A DNA stretch of 15,583 bases, from contig CALFKA010000068.1 of assembly GCA_937880545.1 (NCBI GenBank), forward strand, positions 1 through 15,583, read 5' to 3'. This document shows positions 1 through 5,883 of this stretch, one piece after another (position 1 is the first letter of the stretch; every line of letters starts with the position of its first letter). Below the pieces are notes generated by a model, which saw only the letters and a program-made list of their open reading frames with translations, was not told where the DNA came from and ran no database searches. This stretch comes from an uncultured Clostridia bacterium (lineage in GTDB: Bacteria; Bacillota; Clostridia; Peptostreptococcales; Acidaminobacteraceae). The position numbers and the translations under genes were made by a program.

Positions 1-2
1 GT

Positions 3-749
3 AACCTGCGTGCAAGCATCCTCGGAAGAGGCTCCATCAACTCAGGCAGTCTTTTAGCTGATGGGAGTGTGCTGGTCTTCTACAGTGACAATAAGCGCGC
101 CCAGCTTTTTGAAAATGACCTCTATCCTGCTGCGGTCATCGAAGTCGAAAATGCGACGATCACCAGCGCCGACTATTCGCTCAAAAACAATATGATTGCG
201 GTATTGGCTCTCCGAGAAGTTAGGGGAGATCTCAGGAGCATTCTGCTTTTGTATTCCTTTGAAGGGCGTTTTCTCGATGAATACTCCCTTTCAGAACTGG
301 TCCTTGGAGCCTATCTCTGGGACAATGGCATTGTCCTCGTCTACCGCGACGGCATCCAAAATCTCGGTCTTGATCTCCAAAAGGAAGGGGATTTCTATCC
401 TCTTGACCGCGTCATATCCGTGCGAAAACAGGACAGAAGTCTCTTTATCACCTCCGGGTTCACAAACCCTCTTGAAGGAAGCGGGCAGGTCCGCCTGATC
501 CGCTATTCGTTGACTGCAAAAGGTGAAGAGTTTTCCGTGAAAATCAAAGAAAACTATGATAACATATACTCTAGGTCGGGACTTGTGCTTGCCTATTATA
601 AGAATGTTTTGGATTTATACAGCGGAACCGGGGAACTGCTGCTGAGTGAGACGTTTAACTTCCCCATCAAGAAAGCCAATCTTCTCGACGAAGAAAACTT
701 GGCTGTCTTTGACGGTGAACGCCTGATGCTCATGAAGATTCAATACTAA
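3..749 (+). CDS. DUF5711-like protein, 5' end missing
   Basis: The frame is open from base 3 to a TAA at 747-749, with no stop upstream of the GTG at 69, so the gene starts outside the window and about 248 C-terminal residues are visible. The sequence is a run of short beta-strand-like stretches with turns of the type 'DNGIVLVYRDG', 'YYKNVLDLYSGTGELL' and 'DGERLMLM', which looks like blades of a beta-propeller. This resembles DUF5711 proteins, which in Clostridia often have an N-terminal membrane anchor; that anchor would lie in the missing part. The next gene is a CvpA-family membrane protein 12 bases downstream, an arrangement I associate with DUF5711 genes. The molecular function of the family is unknown. 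The reading frame is certain; the family call is moderate because it rests on general resemblance and context. Confidence 0.6.
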   Translation, partial: NLRASILGRGSINSGSLLADGSVLVFYSDNKRAQLFENDLYPAAVIEVENATITSADYSLKNNMIAVLALREVRGDLRSILLLYSFEGRFLDEYSLSELVLGAYLWDNGIVLVYRDGIQNLGLDLQKEGDFYPLDRVISVRKQDRSLFITSGFTNPLEGSGQVRLIRYSLTAKGEEFSVKIKENYDNIYSRSGLVLAYYKNVLDLYSGTGELLLSETFNFPIKKANLLDEENLAVFDGERLMLMKIQY

Positions 750-761
750 TTAGGGGAAATT

Positions 762-1427
762 ATGAATATTACGGACTTGCTTATCTTAGCTCTAATCGCA
801 GTGACACTGCTGCTGGCCTACCGAAAGAACCTCTTTCGAAACTTTTTTGACTTTATAAGCCTGGGGGGCGCCCTTTTTGTGGGATTTCGCTACTTCGGTG
901 AATTTGCCGTACGAGTGGAGAAGCTGCCCGGCGTCTCACATCTTTTGGATTTCCTGCGTAACTCCCTCTTCTCCAAGCTCGATACTTTGGATGAGGAAGC
1001 GCAGTTCACCTTGCAGGAACTGAAGAATCTTAAGATGAGTGATGAGTTCAATTACTTTTTCGAACAGGGAAGCTTCTTTAAGGAAAAAGACCAGATCGTG
1101 TTCAGTGAACTGAGTCTTGGTCTTGTCAGCAATGTCTTGGCCATCATTCTTCTAGTTGTCGGCACGTTGATTATCGTGCGCCTTTTGAGTGCAGTCTTTG
1201 AAAACTCTCACCGTATGGCGGGACTGACGAGTGTGGACCGGCTGGGGGGACTGGTGTTTTCCTTCCTGAAAGCTATGATTTATGCAGCCGTCATCGTCGT
1301 AGTCGCAAAGAATATTGCCATGTTCTTCAACTCCGGTCTGCTCTATGACATTTATCATGAATCCTCCTTTGCTGCTTTCTTCTATGAAAATGGGGGGATT
1401 TTGACGAAGTTCTTTACACCAAAATGA
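762..1427 (+). CDS. CvpA family membrane protein
   Basis: This 221-residue protein starts at an ATG preceded by AGGGGA. It has four hydrophobic segments at about residues 4-20, 29-46, 118-142 and 162-188. The third and fourth flank a 'GLTSVDRLGG' element (154-163), which corresponds to the small-residue and Arg-Leu-Gly stretch typical of CvpA/colicin V production proteins. A polar, acidic stretch of about 65 residues lies between the two membrane pairs. CvpA proteins are inner-membrane proteins first found through colicin V export and later linked to envelope stress; in Gram-positive bacteria the role is not settled. The stop codon overlaps the next start by four bases (ATGA at 1424-1427), so translation is probably coupled to the DUF951 gene. 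Family assignment is fairly confident; no specific function can be given. Confidence 0.78.
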   Translation: MNITDLLILALIAVTLLLAYRKNLFRNFFDFISLGGALFVGFRYFGEFAVRVEKLPGVSHLLDFLRNSLFSKLDTLDEEAQFTLQELKNLKMSDEFNYFFEQGSFFKEKDQIVFSELSLGLVSNVLAIILLVVGTLIIVRLLSAVFENSHRMAGLTSVDRLGGLVFSFLKAMIYAAVIVVVAKNIAMFFNSGLLYDIYHESSFAAFFYENGGILTKFFTPK

Positions 1428-1612
1428 AATTAGAAGTGGGCGACCGCATCCAGACGAAGAAAACGCATCCGTGCGGCGGAGCGGAGTTTGAGATCACGAG
1501 GAAGGGCGCAGATATCCGAATGCGCTGCCTGACGTGCAATAAAGAGATCTGGATTGAACGCATCAAATTGGAAAAACGTATTAAAAAGATCAATGGAGAA
1601 AGACCGGTGTAA
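1424..1612 (+). CDS. DUF951 family small protein (YyzM-like)
   Basis: This is a 62-residue basic protein. It carries the DUF951 pattern: an N-terminal 'VGDRIQTKK', then 'HPCG' (15-18), then a 'GADIRMRCLTC' block (28-38) and a basic 'EKRIKKI' near the C-terminus. Cys17, Cys35 and Cys38 together with His15 could bind a metal ion, but that is inference. Bacillus YyzM belongs to this family; its function is unknown. The length is normal for the family. The ATG overlaps the upstream stop in an ATGA junction, so no separate ribosome binding site is needed. The final codons lie inside a hairpin that looks like an intrinsic terminator. Confidence 0.85.
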   Translation: MKLEVGDRIQTKKTHPCGGAEFEITRKGADIRMRCLTCNKEIWIERIKLEKRIKKINGERPV

Positions 1613-1625
1613 TTTCGGTCTTTTT
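1599..1625 (+). terminator. Hairpin plus T-run overlapping the DUF951 stop codon
   Basis: AAAGACCG (1599-1606) pairs perfectly with CGGTCTTT (1616-1623) around a 9-base loop that contains the stop codon. Five T residues (1621-1625) follow, overlapping the right arm. This has the form of an intrinsic terminator, but the stem is short and only half GC. The next gene starts just 13 bases later with no room for a promoter after the hairpin, so it may act as a partial terminator or attenuator inside the operon. Confidence 0.5.
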
Positions 1626-1638
1626 GTTTAGGAGAGTC

Positions 1639-2376
1639 ATGCCATATAATTATCTCTTTTGGATTATCCCGCTGGTCATCATTCTGGGTACTTTTGCCTA
1701 TATTACGCAGAAGATCCGCTATTTTTCCCGCCAGCTTTTTGGCACCAACAGCCTCATAGAAGGGTTGCGACAGGAAAAACTGGCACAATCCAACACGCCC
1801 AGGAGTCTCAACTCCATGGAGCCTGTCTATCTTCCGATGATTAAAAAAGATTTTCCCGGTCTCAACATCGACGAACTGAAAAAGAAGGCGGAGAGAGTGT
1901 TGCAGTCTTCTCTTCAAGCCATCTCTTCTCAGAAGGTCGATCTCCTTTCTGCGGAGGTGCCGGATGAGATCAGGCAAAAAGTCATCACAGAGATCGGAGA
2001 CCTGAAGGAGCAGGGACTGAAGCAGTACTATGATCAAGTCAAACTCCACCGCACGGTCATCAACGACTATAAAAAAGAAGAAGGTCTGGTGCGATTGACC
2101 TTTCAAACGGGACTCGAGTCATTTGCACGGATAGAAAAAGATGGAAAGGTTCTCTCCGGAGACGCCAATTTTCGCTCGCAGCTGGTCTTTGCCTCCCAAT
2201 ATCTCTATGTACAAGACGAGAAAAAAGTGAAAGACAAGACGGCGCTCGGTCTTACCTGTCCCCAGTGTGGGGCACCCATCACATCCCTTGGAAATAAGGT
2301 CTGTGCGTACTGCTCAAGTACCATTCAGGAAGTAAATCTACACGTATGGCGGCTCACGGACTTCCGCCTGGTTTAG
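1639..2376 (+). CDS. Membrane-anchored protein with Tim44-like region and C-terminal zinc ribbon
   Basis: I chose the ATG at 1639, preceded by AGGAG at 1630-1634. The in-frame TTG at 1624 lies in the T-run of the hairpin and has no ribosome binding site. The product is 245 residues. Residues 5-23 form one transmembrane helix. A predicted helical and strand region (about 60-195) resembles the Tim44-like/NTF2-type domain found in related Firmicutes proteins. A zinc ribbon follows, CPQC (207-210) and CAYC (222-225). Proteins of this layout are usually annotated only as zinc-ribbon or Tim44-like proteins, and no reaction is established. It probably sits on the membrane with the soluble part on one face. 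Spacing to the next gene is 9 bases, which supports co-transcription. Architecture is clear; function is unknown. Confidence 0.72.
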   Translation: MPYNYLFWIIPLVIILGTFAYITQKIRYFSRQLFGTNSLIEGLRQEKLAQSNTPRSLNSMEPVYLPMIKKDFPGLNIDELKKKAERVLQSSLQAISSQKVDLLSAEVPDEIRQKVITEIGDLKEQGLKQYYDQVKLHRTVINDYKKEEGLVRLTFQTGLESFARIEKDGKVLSGDANFRSQLVFASQYLYVQDEKKVKDKTALGLTCPQCGAPITSLGNKVCAYCSSTIQEVNLHVWRLTDFRLV

Positions 2377-2385
2377 GAGAAAGCG

Positions 2386-3105
2386 ATGAAAATACAATTT
2401 GTAGGGGTGGGAGCGGCGATCAAGACTATATATCACGGAGCAAGCACGGTTGTTAATGACCACATTTTGGTCGATACGCCTCCCGCCATCAATATGCTGC
2501 TAAAGAAGCACAAACTCCACATCGACACGATCTTTATCACACATATGCACGGGGACCACTTAGCGGGGCTACCGTTCTGGCTTCTGGAAAAGTATGTAGA
2601 GGCGGACTTTGACGAGGTCAACATCTACGGTCCTCCGGGACTCGAGGCGAAGATCCGCAAATATTTCGAAGTCACGTTTACAGATCTCGACATCGTCAAG
2701 TATCCGATCATAGAGGCGGCAAAGTTTCACACCGTGGAGCCCGGAAAAAGCGTAGAGCTGCCGGGACTCAGTGTCACACCGGTGGAAGGGCGTCACGCCA
2801 TCACGAGCTACGGATATATCTTCCGAGATGACAATACGAGTGTCTACTTCAGTGGGGATACGGAGCTCAGTGAGTCTGTCCTCCAAGCTATTGATGCATC
2901 TCACTGCATGGTCATCGAAGGGACGAAAAAAGACGGAAAACTCGATACGCATATTACGCTGGAGGAACTCCTTCCTGTCGTCCGCTCCTATCCCGGAAAA
3001 GTGTTCTATATTACACACCGGCAGGACTATGACATCAGCGATCTCTTTGAATATAACCTTCACTTTCCCGAAGAAGGAGAAGCCTTTACTATTGAGACAT
3101 ATTGA
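2386..3105 (+). CDS. Ribonuclease Z-like metallo-beta-lactamase-fold hydrolase
   Basis: The start is an ATG after TTAGGAGAAAGCG; the product is 239 residues. The metallo-beta-lactamase signature THMHGDH is at residues 52-58 (ligands His53, His55, Asp57, His58). A further likely ligand or active-site His is His137 in 'GRHAITSYGYIF', a pattern typical of the RNase Z/elaC branch. Asp158 in 'SGDT' and His211 in 'ITHR' complete the two-metal site. True RNase Z is about 300 residues and has an exosite arm that grips tRNA; here the stretch between the HxHxDH motif and His137 is short, so that arm appears absent. The protein is therefore more likely a general phosphodiesterase or hydrolase of the family than the tRNA 3' processing enzyme. 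The stop lies just upstream of the sdaAB ribosome binding site. Confidence 0.82.
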   Translation: MKIQFVGVGAAIKTIYHGASTVVNDHILVDTPPAINMLLKKHKLHIDTIFITHMHGDHLAGLPFWLLEKYVEADFDEVNIYGPPGLEAKIRKYFEVTFTDLDIVKYPIIEAAKFHTVEPGKSVELPGLSVTPVEGRHAITSYGYIFRDDNTSVYFSGDTELSESVLQAIDASHCMVIEGTKKDGKLDTHITLEELLPVVRSYPGKVFYITHRQDYDISDLFEYNLHFPEEGEAFTIETY

Positions 3106-3122
3106 TTGAAAGGGGACATTCC

Positions 3123-3800
3123 ATGCGAGAAGTCGATATTTTTAACGTGCTTGGGCCGATTATGATAGGACCCAGCAGTTCTCATACAGCCGGAGCTGTC
3201 AGATTGGGTAATATTGCCGCCAAGATTTATGGTGAATCCGTAAAGAAGGTAGACTTCTACCTACACGGCTCCTTCGCCAAAACATATAAGGGGCATGGCA
3301 CGGATATCGCCCTTGTAGCCGGCATTTTGGGGATGGAAACGGATGATCTTCGCCTTCCGCAGGCGCTAGAGCTTGCGAAGGAGCAGGGACTGGTGTTTGC
3401 TTTTCACGAAGCGGACCTTGGACTCGTTCACCCCAATACAGTCCGGATGGTGATTCAGGGAGAAGCACCGAAAGTCTCCGTCATCGGCTCCAGCCTCGGC
3501 GGAGGGACGATTGAGATCATTAAGATCAATGATACCGAAGTGTCGCTGCGGGGAGATTATCCGACATTGATCATTGAATACCTAGATCAACCCGGCATCA
3601 TCAGTCGCATCAGCGCCTCTATTGCGTCGGCGGGTGTCAACATCGCCGCCATGAAGGTCTCAAGGATAAGAAAAATGGCGACCATGGTGCTTGAGCTGGA
3701 TGCAAAGATCAACGGGGAGGTGTTTCAGGAACTGGCATCAGACCCGAGCTTTTTACATGTAGCAGATATTGGAGCGGTGGAGGAAGAAGATGCACTTTAA
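3123..3800 (+). CDS. sdaAB: L-serine dehydratase, iron-sulfur-dependent, beta subunit
   Basis: The beta subunit of the two-subunit L-serine dehydratase (L-serine to pyruvate plus ammonia). I placed the start at ATG 3123, behind AAAGGGGA; a TTG at 3102 in the same frame overlaps the upstream stop and has no ribosome binding site. The 225-residue product has the family signature GPSSSHTAG at 16-24, including Ser and His residues of the serine-binding region. From about residue 148 an ACT-type domain follows ('PGIISRISASIASAGVNIA'), probably for effector or subunit contacts. Length matches Bacillus-type SdaAB. The gene overlaps sdaAA by 11 bases, in keeping with equal production of the two subunits. 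Anaerobic amino-acid fermenters use this enzyme to feed serine into pyruvate metabolism. Confidence 0.95.
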   Translation: MREVDIFNVLGPIMIGPSSSHTAGAVRLGNIAAKIYGESVKKVDFYLHGSFAKTYKGHGTDIALVAGILGMETDDLRLPQALELAKEQGLVFAFHEADLGLVHPNTVRMVIQGEAPKVSVIGSSLGGGTIEIIKINDTEVSLRGDYPTLIIEYLDQPGIISRISASIASAGVNIAAMKVSRIRKMATMVLELDAKINGEVFQELASDPSFLHVADIGAVEEEDAL

Positions 3801-4653
3801 TGCAGAGTGGATTTTGAAAGAATGCGAAGAAAAGAAGAGGCCGATCTCTGATTTCTTCAGAAGATATGAAGCGGAGAACGCTGAGATGACAGAAGATGCT
3901 CTCGATGAAGAGATGCTCAAAGTCTTGGAGATCATGAAAGACTCAGCGAATCAGGCGCTTGAGACCCCGACCTTTTCTCTTTCGGGCATGACAGGCGGTG
4001 CGGCCGCTAAAGTCTGGAGCCACAGAAAAGAACAAAGTCTCCTCGGGGAGTTTGTGCTGGGTTCTGTCGCACGAGCCCTTTCCACCTCCGAGGTCAACGC
4101 TTCGATGGGGAAGATCGTCGCAGCCCCCACAGCAGGCGCAGCGGGGATTCTCCCGGCAGCTCTTGCCGGTGTGCAAGAGAAAATGGGACTAGAGCTTTCC
4201 GATCTCCTTCCCGGACTTTATACAGCTGGGGCGATAGGAAAAATCATCGCACAGGAAGCGACAATCAGCGGAGCCGACGGAGGATGCCAGGCAGAGTGTG
4301 GCGCAGCCGCATCGATGGCTGCAGCCGGACTGACGGAGATTATGGGCGGAACACCGGAGGAGTGCTTTCATGCCGCGAGCTTTGCGCTTATCCACGTGAT
4401 GGGGCTCGTGTGTGACCCGATCGCAGGATTTGTGGAATTCCCCTGTTCCCTTAGAAACGCCTCGGGGCTTGTGAACGCTTTTATCAGTGCGGATCTCGCC
4501 AAAGCCGGGGTGAAATCATTGGTTCCCTTTGATGAAGTGGTCGACTCAATGTATCAAGTGGGAAGGTCGATGCCGGAAACTCTCCGGGAAACGGCACTTG
4601 GCGGCATCGCAGCGACACCGACAGCGAAGAAGTTAGAAGAAGAGTATCTTTAG
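3790..4653 (+). CDS. sdaAA: L-serine dehydratase, iron-sulfur-dependent, alpha subunit
   Basis: The catalytic subunit of L-serine dehydratase, 287 residues. The start is ATG 3790, behind GGAGGAAG; the in-frame TTG at 3769 is less likely. Cys166, Cys208 and Cys219 have the 42- and 11-residue spacing known for the three cysteine ligands of the [4Fe-4S] cluster in the characterised Legionella enzyme. The cluster's open iron binds the substrate hydroxyl. Surrounding motifs are 'GADGGCQAECGAA' (161-173) and 'CDPIAGFVEFPC' (208-219), and the glycine/alanine-rich 'AAPTAGAAGILPA' (111-123) is also typical. The cluster is oxygen-sensitive in this family, fitting an anaerobe. It overlaps sdaAB by 11 bases, and no clear terminator follows before the rpsF promoter. 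Confidence 0.96.
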   Translation: MHFNAEWILKECEEKKRPISDFFRRYEAENAEMTEDALDEEMLKVLEIMKDSANQALETPTFSLSGMTGGAAAKVWSHRKEQSLLGEFVLGSVARALSTSEVNASMGKIVAAPTAGAAGILPAALAGVQEKMGLELSDLLPGLYTAGAIGKIIAQEATISGADGGCQAECGAAASMAAAGLTEIMGGTPEECFHAASFALIHVMGLVCDPIAGFVEFPCSLRNASGLVNAFISADLAKAGVKSLVPFDEVVDSMYQVGRSMPETLRETALGGIAATPTAKKLEEEYL

Positions 4654-4707
4654 GAAAAACTCACTGCCTTTTCTGAGCGGGGAAGGTGGAACATCTGTAT
4701 TTTGTCC

Positions 4708-4735
4708 TTGCACACGCGAATTAGTGTGTTACAAT
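4708..4735 (+). promoter_or_regulatory. Extended -10 promoter for rpsF-ssb-rpsR
   Basis: TTGCAC (4708-4713) and TACAAT (4730-4735) are separated by 16 bases. TG at 4727-4728 one base before the -10 hexamer makes this an extended -10 element. Five of six bases match the sigma-A consensus in the -10, four of six in the -35. Transcription would start near 4742, giving a leader of about 64 bases before rpsF. The preceding 54 bases after sdaAA hold no convincing terminator. Confidence 0.72.
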
Positions 4736-4738
4736 AGT

Positions 4739-4780
4739 CGGGCAGCAATCACACCACTCTCTGCTCCCGCAACAGACGGG
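4739..4780 (+). promoter_or_regulatory. Candidate rpsF leader structure (possible S6:S18 site)
   Basis: Two alternative hairpins share one arm. CGGG-C-AGC (4739-4746) can pair with GCTCCCG (4763-4769) with one bulged C. The same CCCG (4766-4769) can instead pair with CGGG (4777-4780) around a 7-base loop. In many bacteria the rpsF leader binds the S6:S18 complex for feedback control. The position is right, but I have not matched the published consensus. The predicted start near 4742 would cut into the first hairpin, so the second is the safer one. Confidence 0.3.
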
Positions 4781-4805
4781 GGCCAGAAGACCAAAGGGAG
4801 GTAAC

Positions 4806-5090
4806 ATGAAAAAGTACGAGAGCATTGTCGTATTCCGTCCGGACATGGAAGATGCTGCGCGCGAAGAGCTTCTTGAAAGATTCAAGGGCGTCATCGAGCG
4901 CTATGGCAGCATCACATCTGTGGACGACTGGGGAATCAAAAAACTGGCTTATGACATTGAAAAAGTCAGCGATGGTTACTACTATCTGCTGAACTTCGAA
5001 GCCAGTCATGACTTGCCGACGGAACTGGAGAGAAACTACAAAATCTCTGACCAGGTCCTGCGCTATAACGTCATCCGCAAGAGCGAATAG
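4806..5090 (+). CDS. rpsF: 30S ribosomal protein S6
   Basis: This 94-residue protein has the S6 pattern: 'MKKYESIVVFRPDM' at the start, 'DDWGIKKLAYDI' in the middle (40-51), and a C-terminal 'VLRYNVIRKSE'. S6 binds S18 and the central domain of 16S rRNA in the small-subunit platform. The length is normal. A strong AGGGAGGT site precedes the ATG. The stop TAG at 5088-5090 merges with the ribosome binding site of ssb, so translation of the two is probably linked. It is the first gene of the classic rpsF-ssb-rpsR operon, in which expression of the replication protein SSB is tied to ribosomal protein synthesis. Confidence 0.97.
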   Translation: MKKYESIVVFRPDMEDAAREELLERFKGVIERYGSITSVDDWGIKKLAYDIEKVSDGYYYLLNFEASHDLPTELERNYKISDQVLRYNVIRKSE

Positions 5091-5098
5091 GAGGAGCT

Positions 5099-5509
5099 GT
5101 GAATCACGTCATACTCATTGGGCGCTTAGCGGCGGATCCGGAGCTTAGATATGCTGCCAGCTCTGGTCGAGCCGTCACCAATTTCCGCCTCGCCGTCAAT
5201 CGAGCATTCTCGAAAGAGAGAAAAGCGGACTTCTTCCGCGTTGTCGTTTGGGGCAAACAGGCCGAAAACGTAGCTAAATACCTTAAGACCGGCTCCCAAT
5301 GCGCCGTAGAAGGCTCCATCCAGATTGAGCAGTATCAGGATCGCGACGGCAACACCCGGTATTCAACAGATATTGTCGCCAACTACGTGGAATTCCTCGG
5401 ATCACCCAGTGGTCAGAGAGAGGAGAGCGATTCGTATTCTCCCTCTATGCCCAGCGATGAGCGAGACATGGATTTCCCCGGCGTCGACGACGAAGATATT
5501 CCATTTTAG
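5099..5509 (+). CDS. ssb: Single-stranded DNA-binding protein
   Basis: The start is GTG 5099, eight bases after rpsF, behind AGGAGGAG. The product is 136 residues. Residues 1-104 form the OB fold: 'NHVILIGRLAADPELRY' at the N-terminus, 'DFFRVVVWGKQAENVAKYL' (44-62), and 'AVEGSIQIEQYQDRDGN' (68-84). A short serine- and glutamate-rich linker follows, then the acidic tip ending DDEDIPF, which recruits replication and repair proteins. The linker is short compared with many SSBs. It works with DnaB encoded about 5 kb downstream by coating exposed single strands at the fork. Confidence 0.97.
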   Translation: MNHVILIGRLAADPELRYAASSGRAVTNFRLAVNRAFSKERKADFFRVVVWGKQAENVAKYLKTGSQCAVEGSIQIEQYQDRDGNTRYSTDIVANYVEFLGSPSGQREESDSYSPSMPSDERDMDFPGVDDEDIPF

Positions 5510-5521
5510 GAGGAATCGACC

Positions 5522-5743
5522 ATGGGTTTTAGACCACGAAGAAGAAAAGTATGTTTCTTCTGCACAAACCATATCGATGAGATCGACTATAAAGACGTCC
5601 GCACACTCAACCGCTACGTATCCGATCGCGGAAAGATCCTTCCGCGTCGCGTCAGTGGAGCTTGTGCCAAGCATCAGAGAAAGATTACAGCAGCCATCAA
5701 GCGTGCCCGCGCTGTTGCCCTGATGCCCTACGTCGCCAGATAA
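5522..5743 (+). CDS. rpsR: 30S ribosomal protein S18, zinc-binding type
   Basis: This 73-residue protein is S18, identified by 'IDYKDVRTLNRYVSDRGKILPRRVSG' family positions (21-46) and the basic C-terminus. It keeps Cys11, Cys14, Cys48 and His51 in the CxxC...CxxH layout, the zinc-binding ('C plus') form of S18; many bacteria have lost these residues. S18 pairs with S6 on the small subunit. AGGAGG precedes the ATG, 12 bases after ssb. A strong terminator follows, so this is the last gene of the operon. Confidence 0.97.
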   Translation: MGFRPRRRKVCFFCTNHIDEIDYKDVRTLNRYVSDRGKILPRRVSGACAKHQRKITAAIKRARAVALMPYVAR

Positions 5744-5756
5744 GAATCGAAGACGG

Positions 5757-5790
5757 ACCCCTTTCGCAAGCTCGAAGGGGGTTTTGTTTT
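5757..5790 (+). terminator. Intrinsic terminator of the rpsF-ssb-rpsR operon
   Basis: ACCCCTTTCG (5757-5766) pairs with CGAAGGGGGT (5773-5782) around a 6-base loop, with a single G-U pair in a ten-pair stem. TTTTGTTTT follows at 5782-5790. It lies 13 bases after the rpsR stop, which is the usual position. Confidence 0.88.
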
Positions 5791-5812
5791 CTGCCTAATA
5801 AGTCCTCTCAAT

Positions 5813-5838
5813 CCCGAAAACTGCGAAGTTTCAGGGGG
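5813..5838 (+). repeat. Imperfect palindrome over the pncB -35 region
   Basis: AAACT (5818-5822) and AGTTT (5827-5831) flank GCGA, and outer CCCG (5813-5816) faces CAGGGG (5832-5837) with small mismatches. It covers the position where a -35 hexamer would sit, nine bases before TATAAT. It could be an operator for a regulator of NAD salvage, but I do not recognise a known site. A chance inverted repeat is possible. Confidence 0.3.
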
Positions 5839-5844
5839 TCACTG

Positions 5845-5853
5845 TGGTATAAT
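5845..5853 (+). promoter_or_regulatory. Extended -10 promoter for pncB and downstream operon
   Basis: TGGTATAAT is a perfect -10 hexamer (5848-5853) with the TG extension. The expected -35 position (5825-5830, GAAGTT) is poor, which is tolerated with an extended -10. It lies 30 bases before the pncB start and after the rpsR terminator, so it probably drives pncB and the genes behind it. No other clear promoter was seen before 13081. Confidence 0.72.
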
Positions 5854-5883
5854 ATCTACATTACCTCCAGGAAGGAATCATAC

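Noticed and set aside
1414..2106. 230-residue minus-strand open frame
   Set aside because: It lies opposite DUF951 and the zinc-ribbon gene, whose products have recognisable motifs and ribosome binding sites. The minus-strand translation shows no family pattern.
4654..4707. Possible terminator after sdaAA
   Set aside because: Only 4-5 base A/T-rich inverted repeats were found and no T-run follows them.
5662..5883. Upstream extension of pncB
   Set aside because: The open frame crosses rpsR, its terminator and the pncB promoter; the ATG at 5884 has a good ribosome binding site and fits the family's N-terminus.
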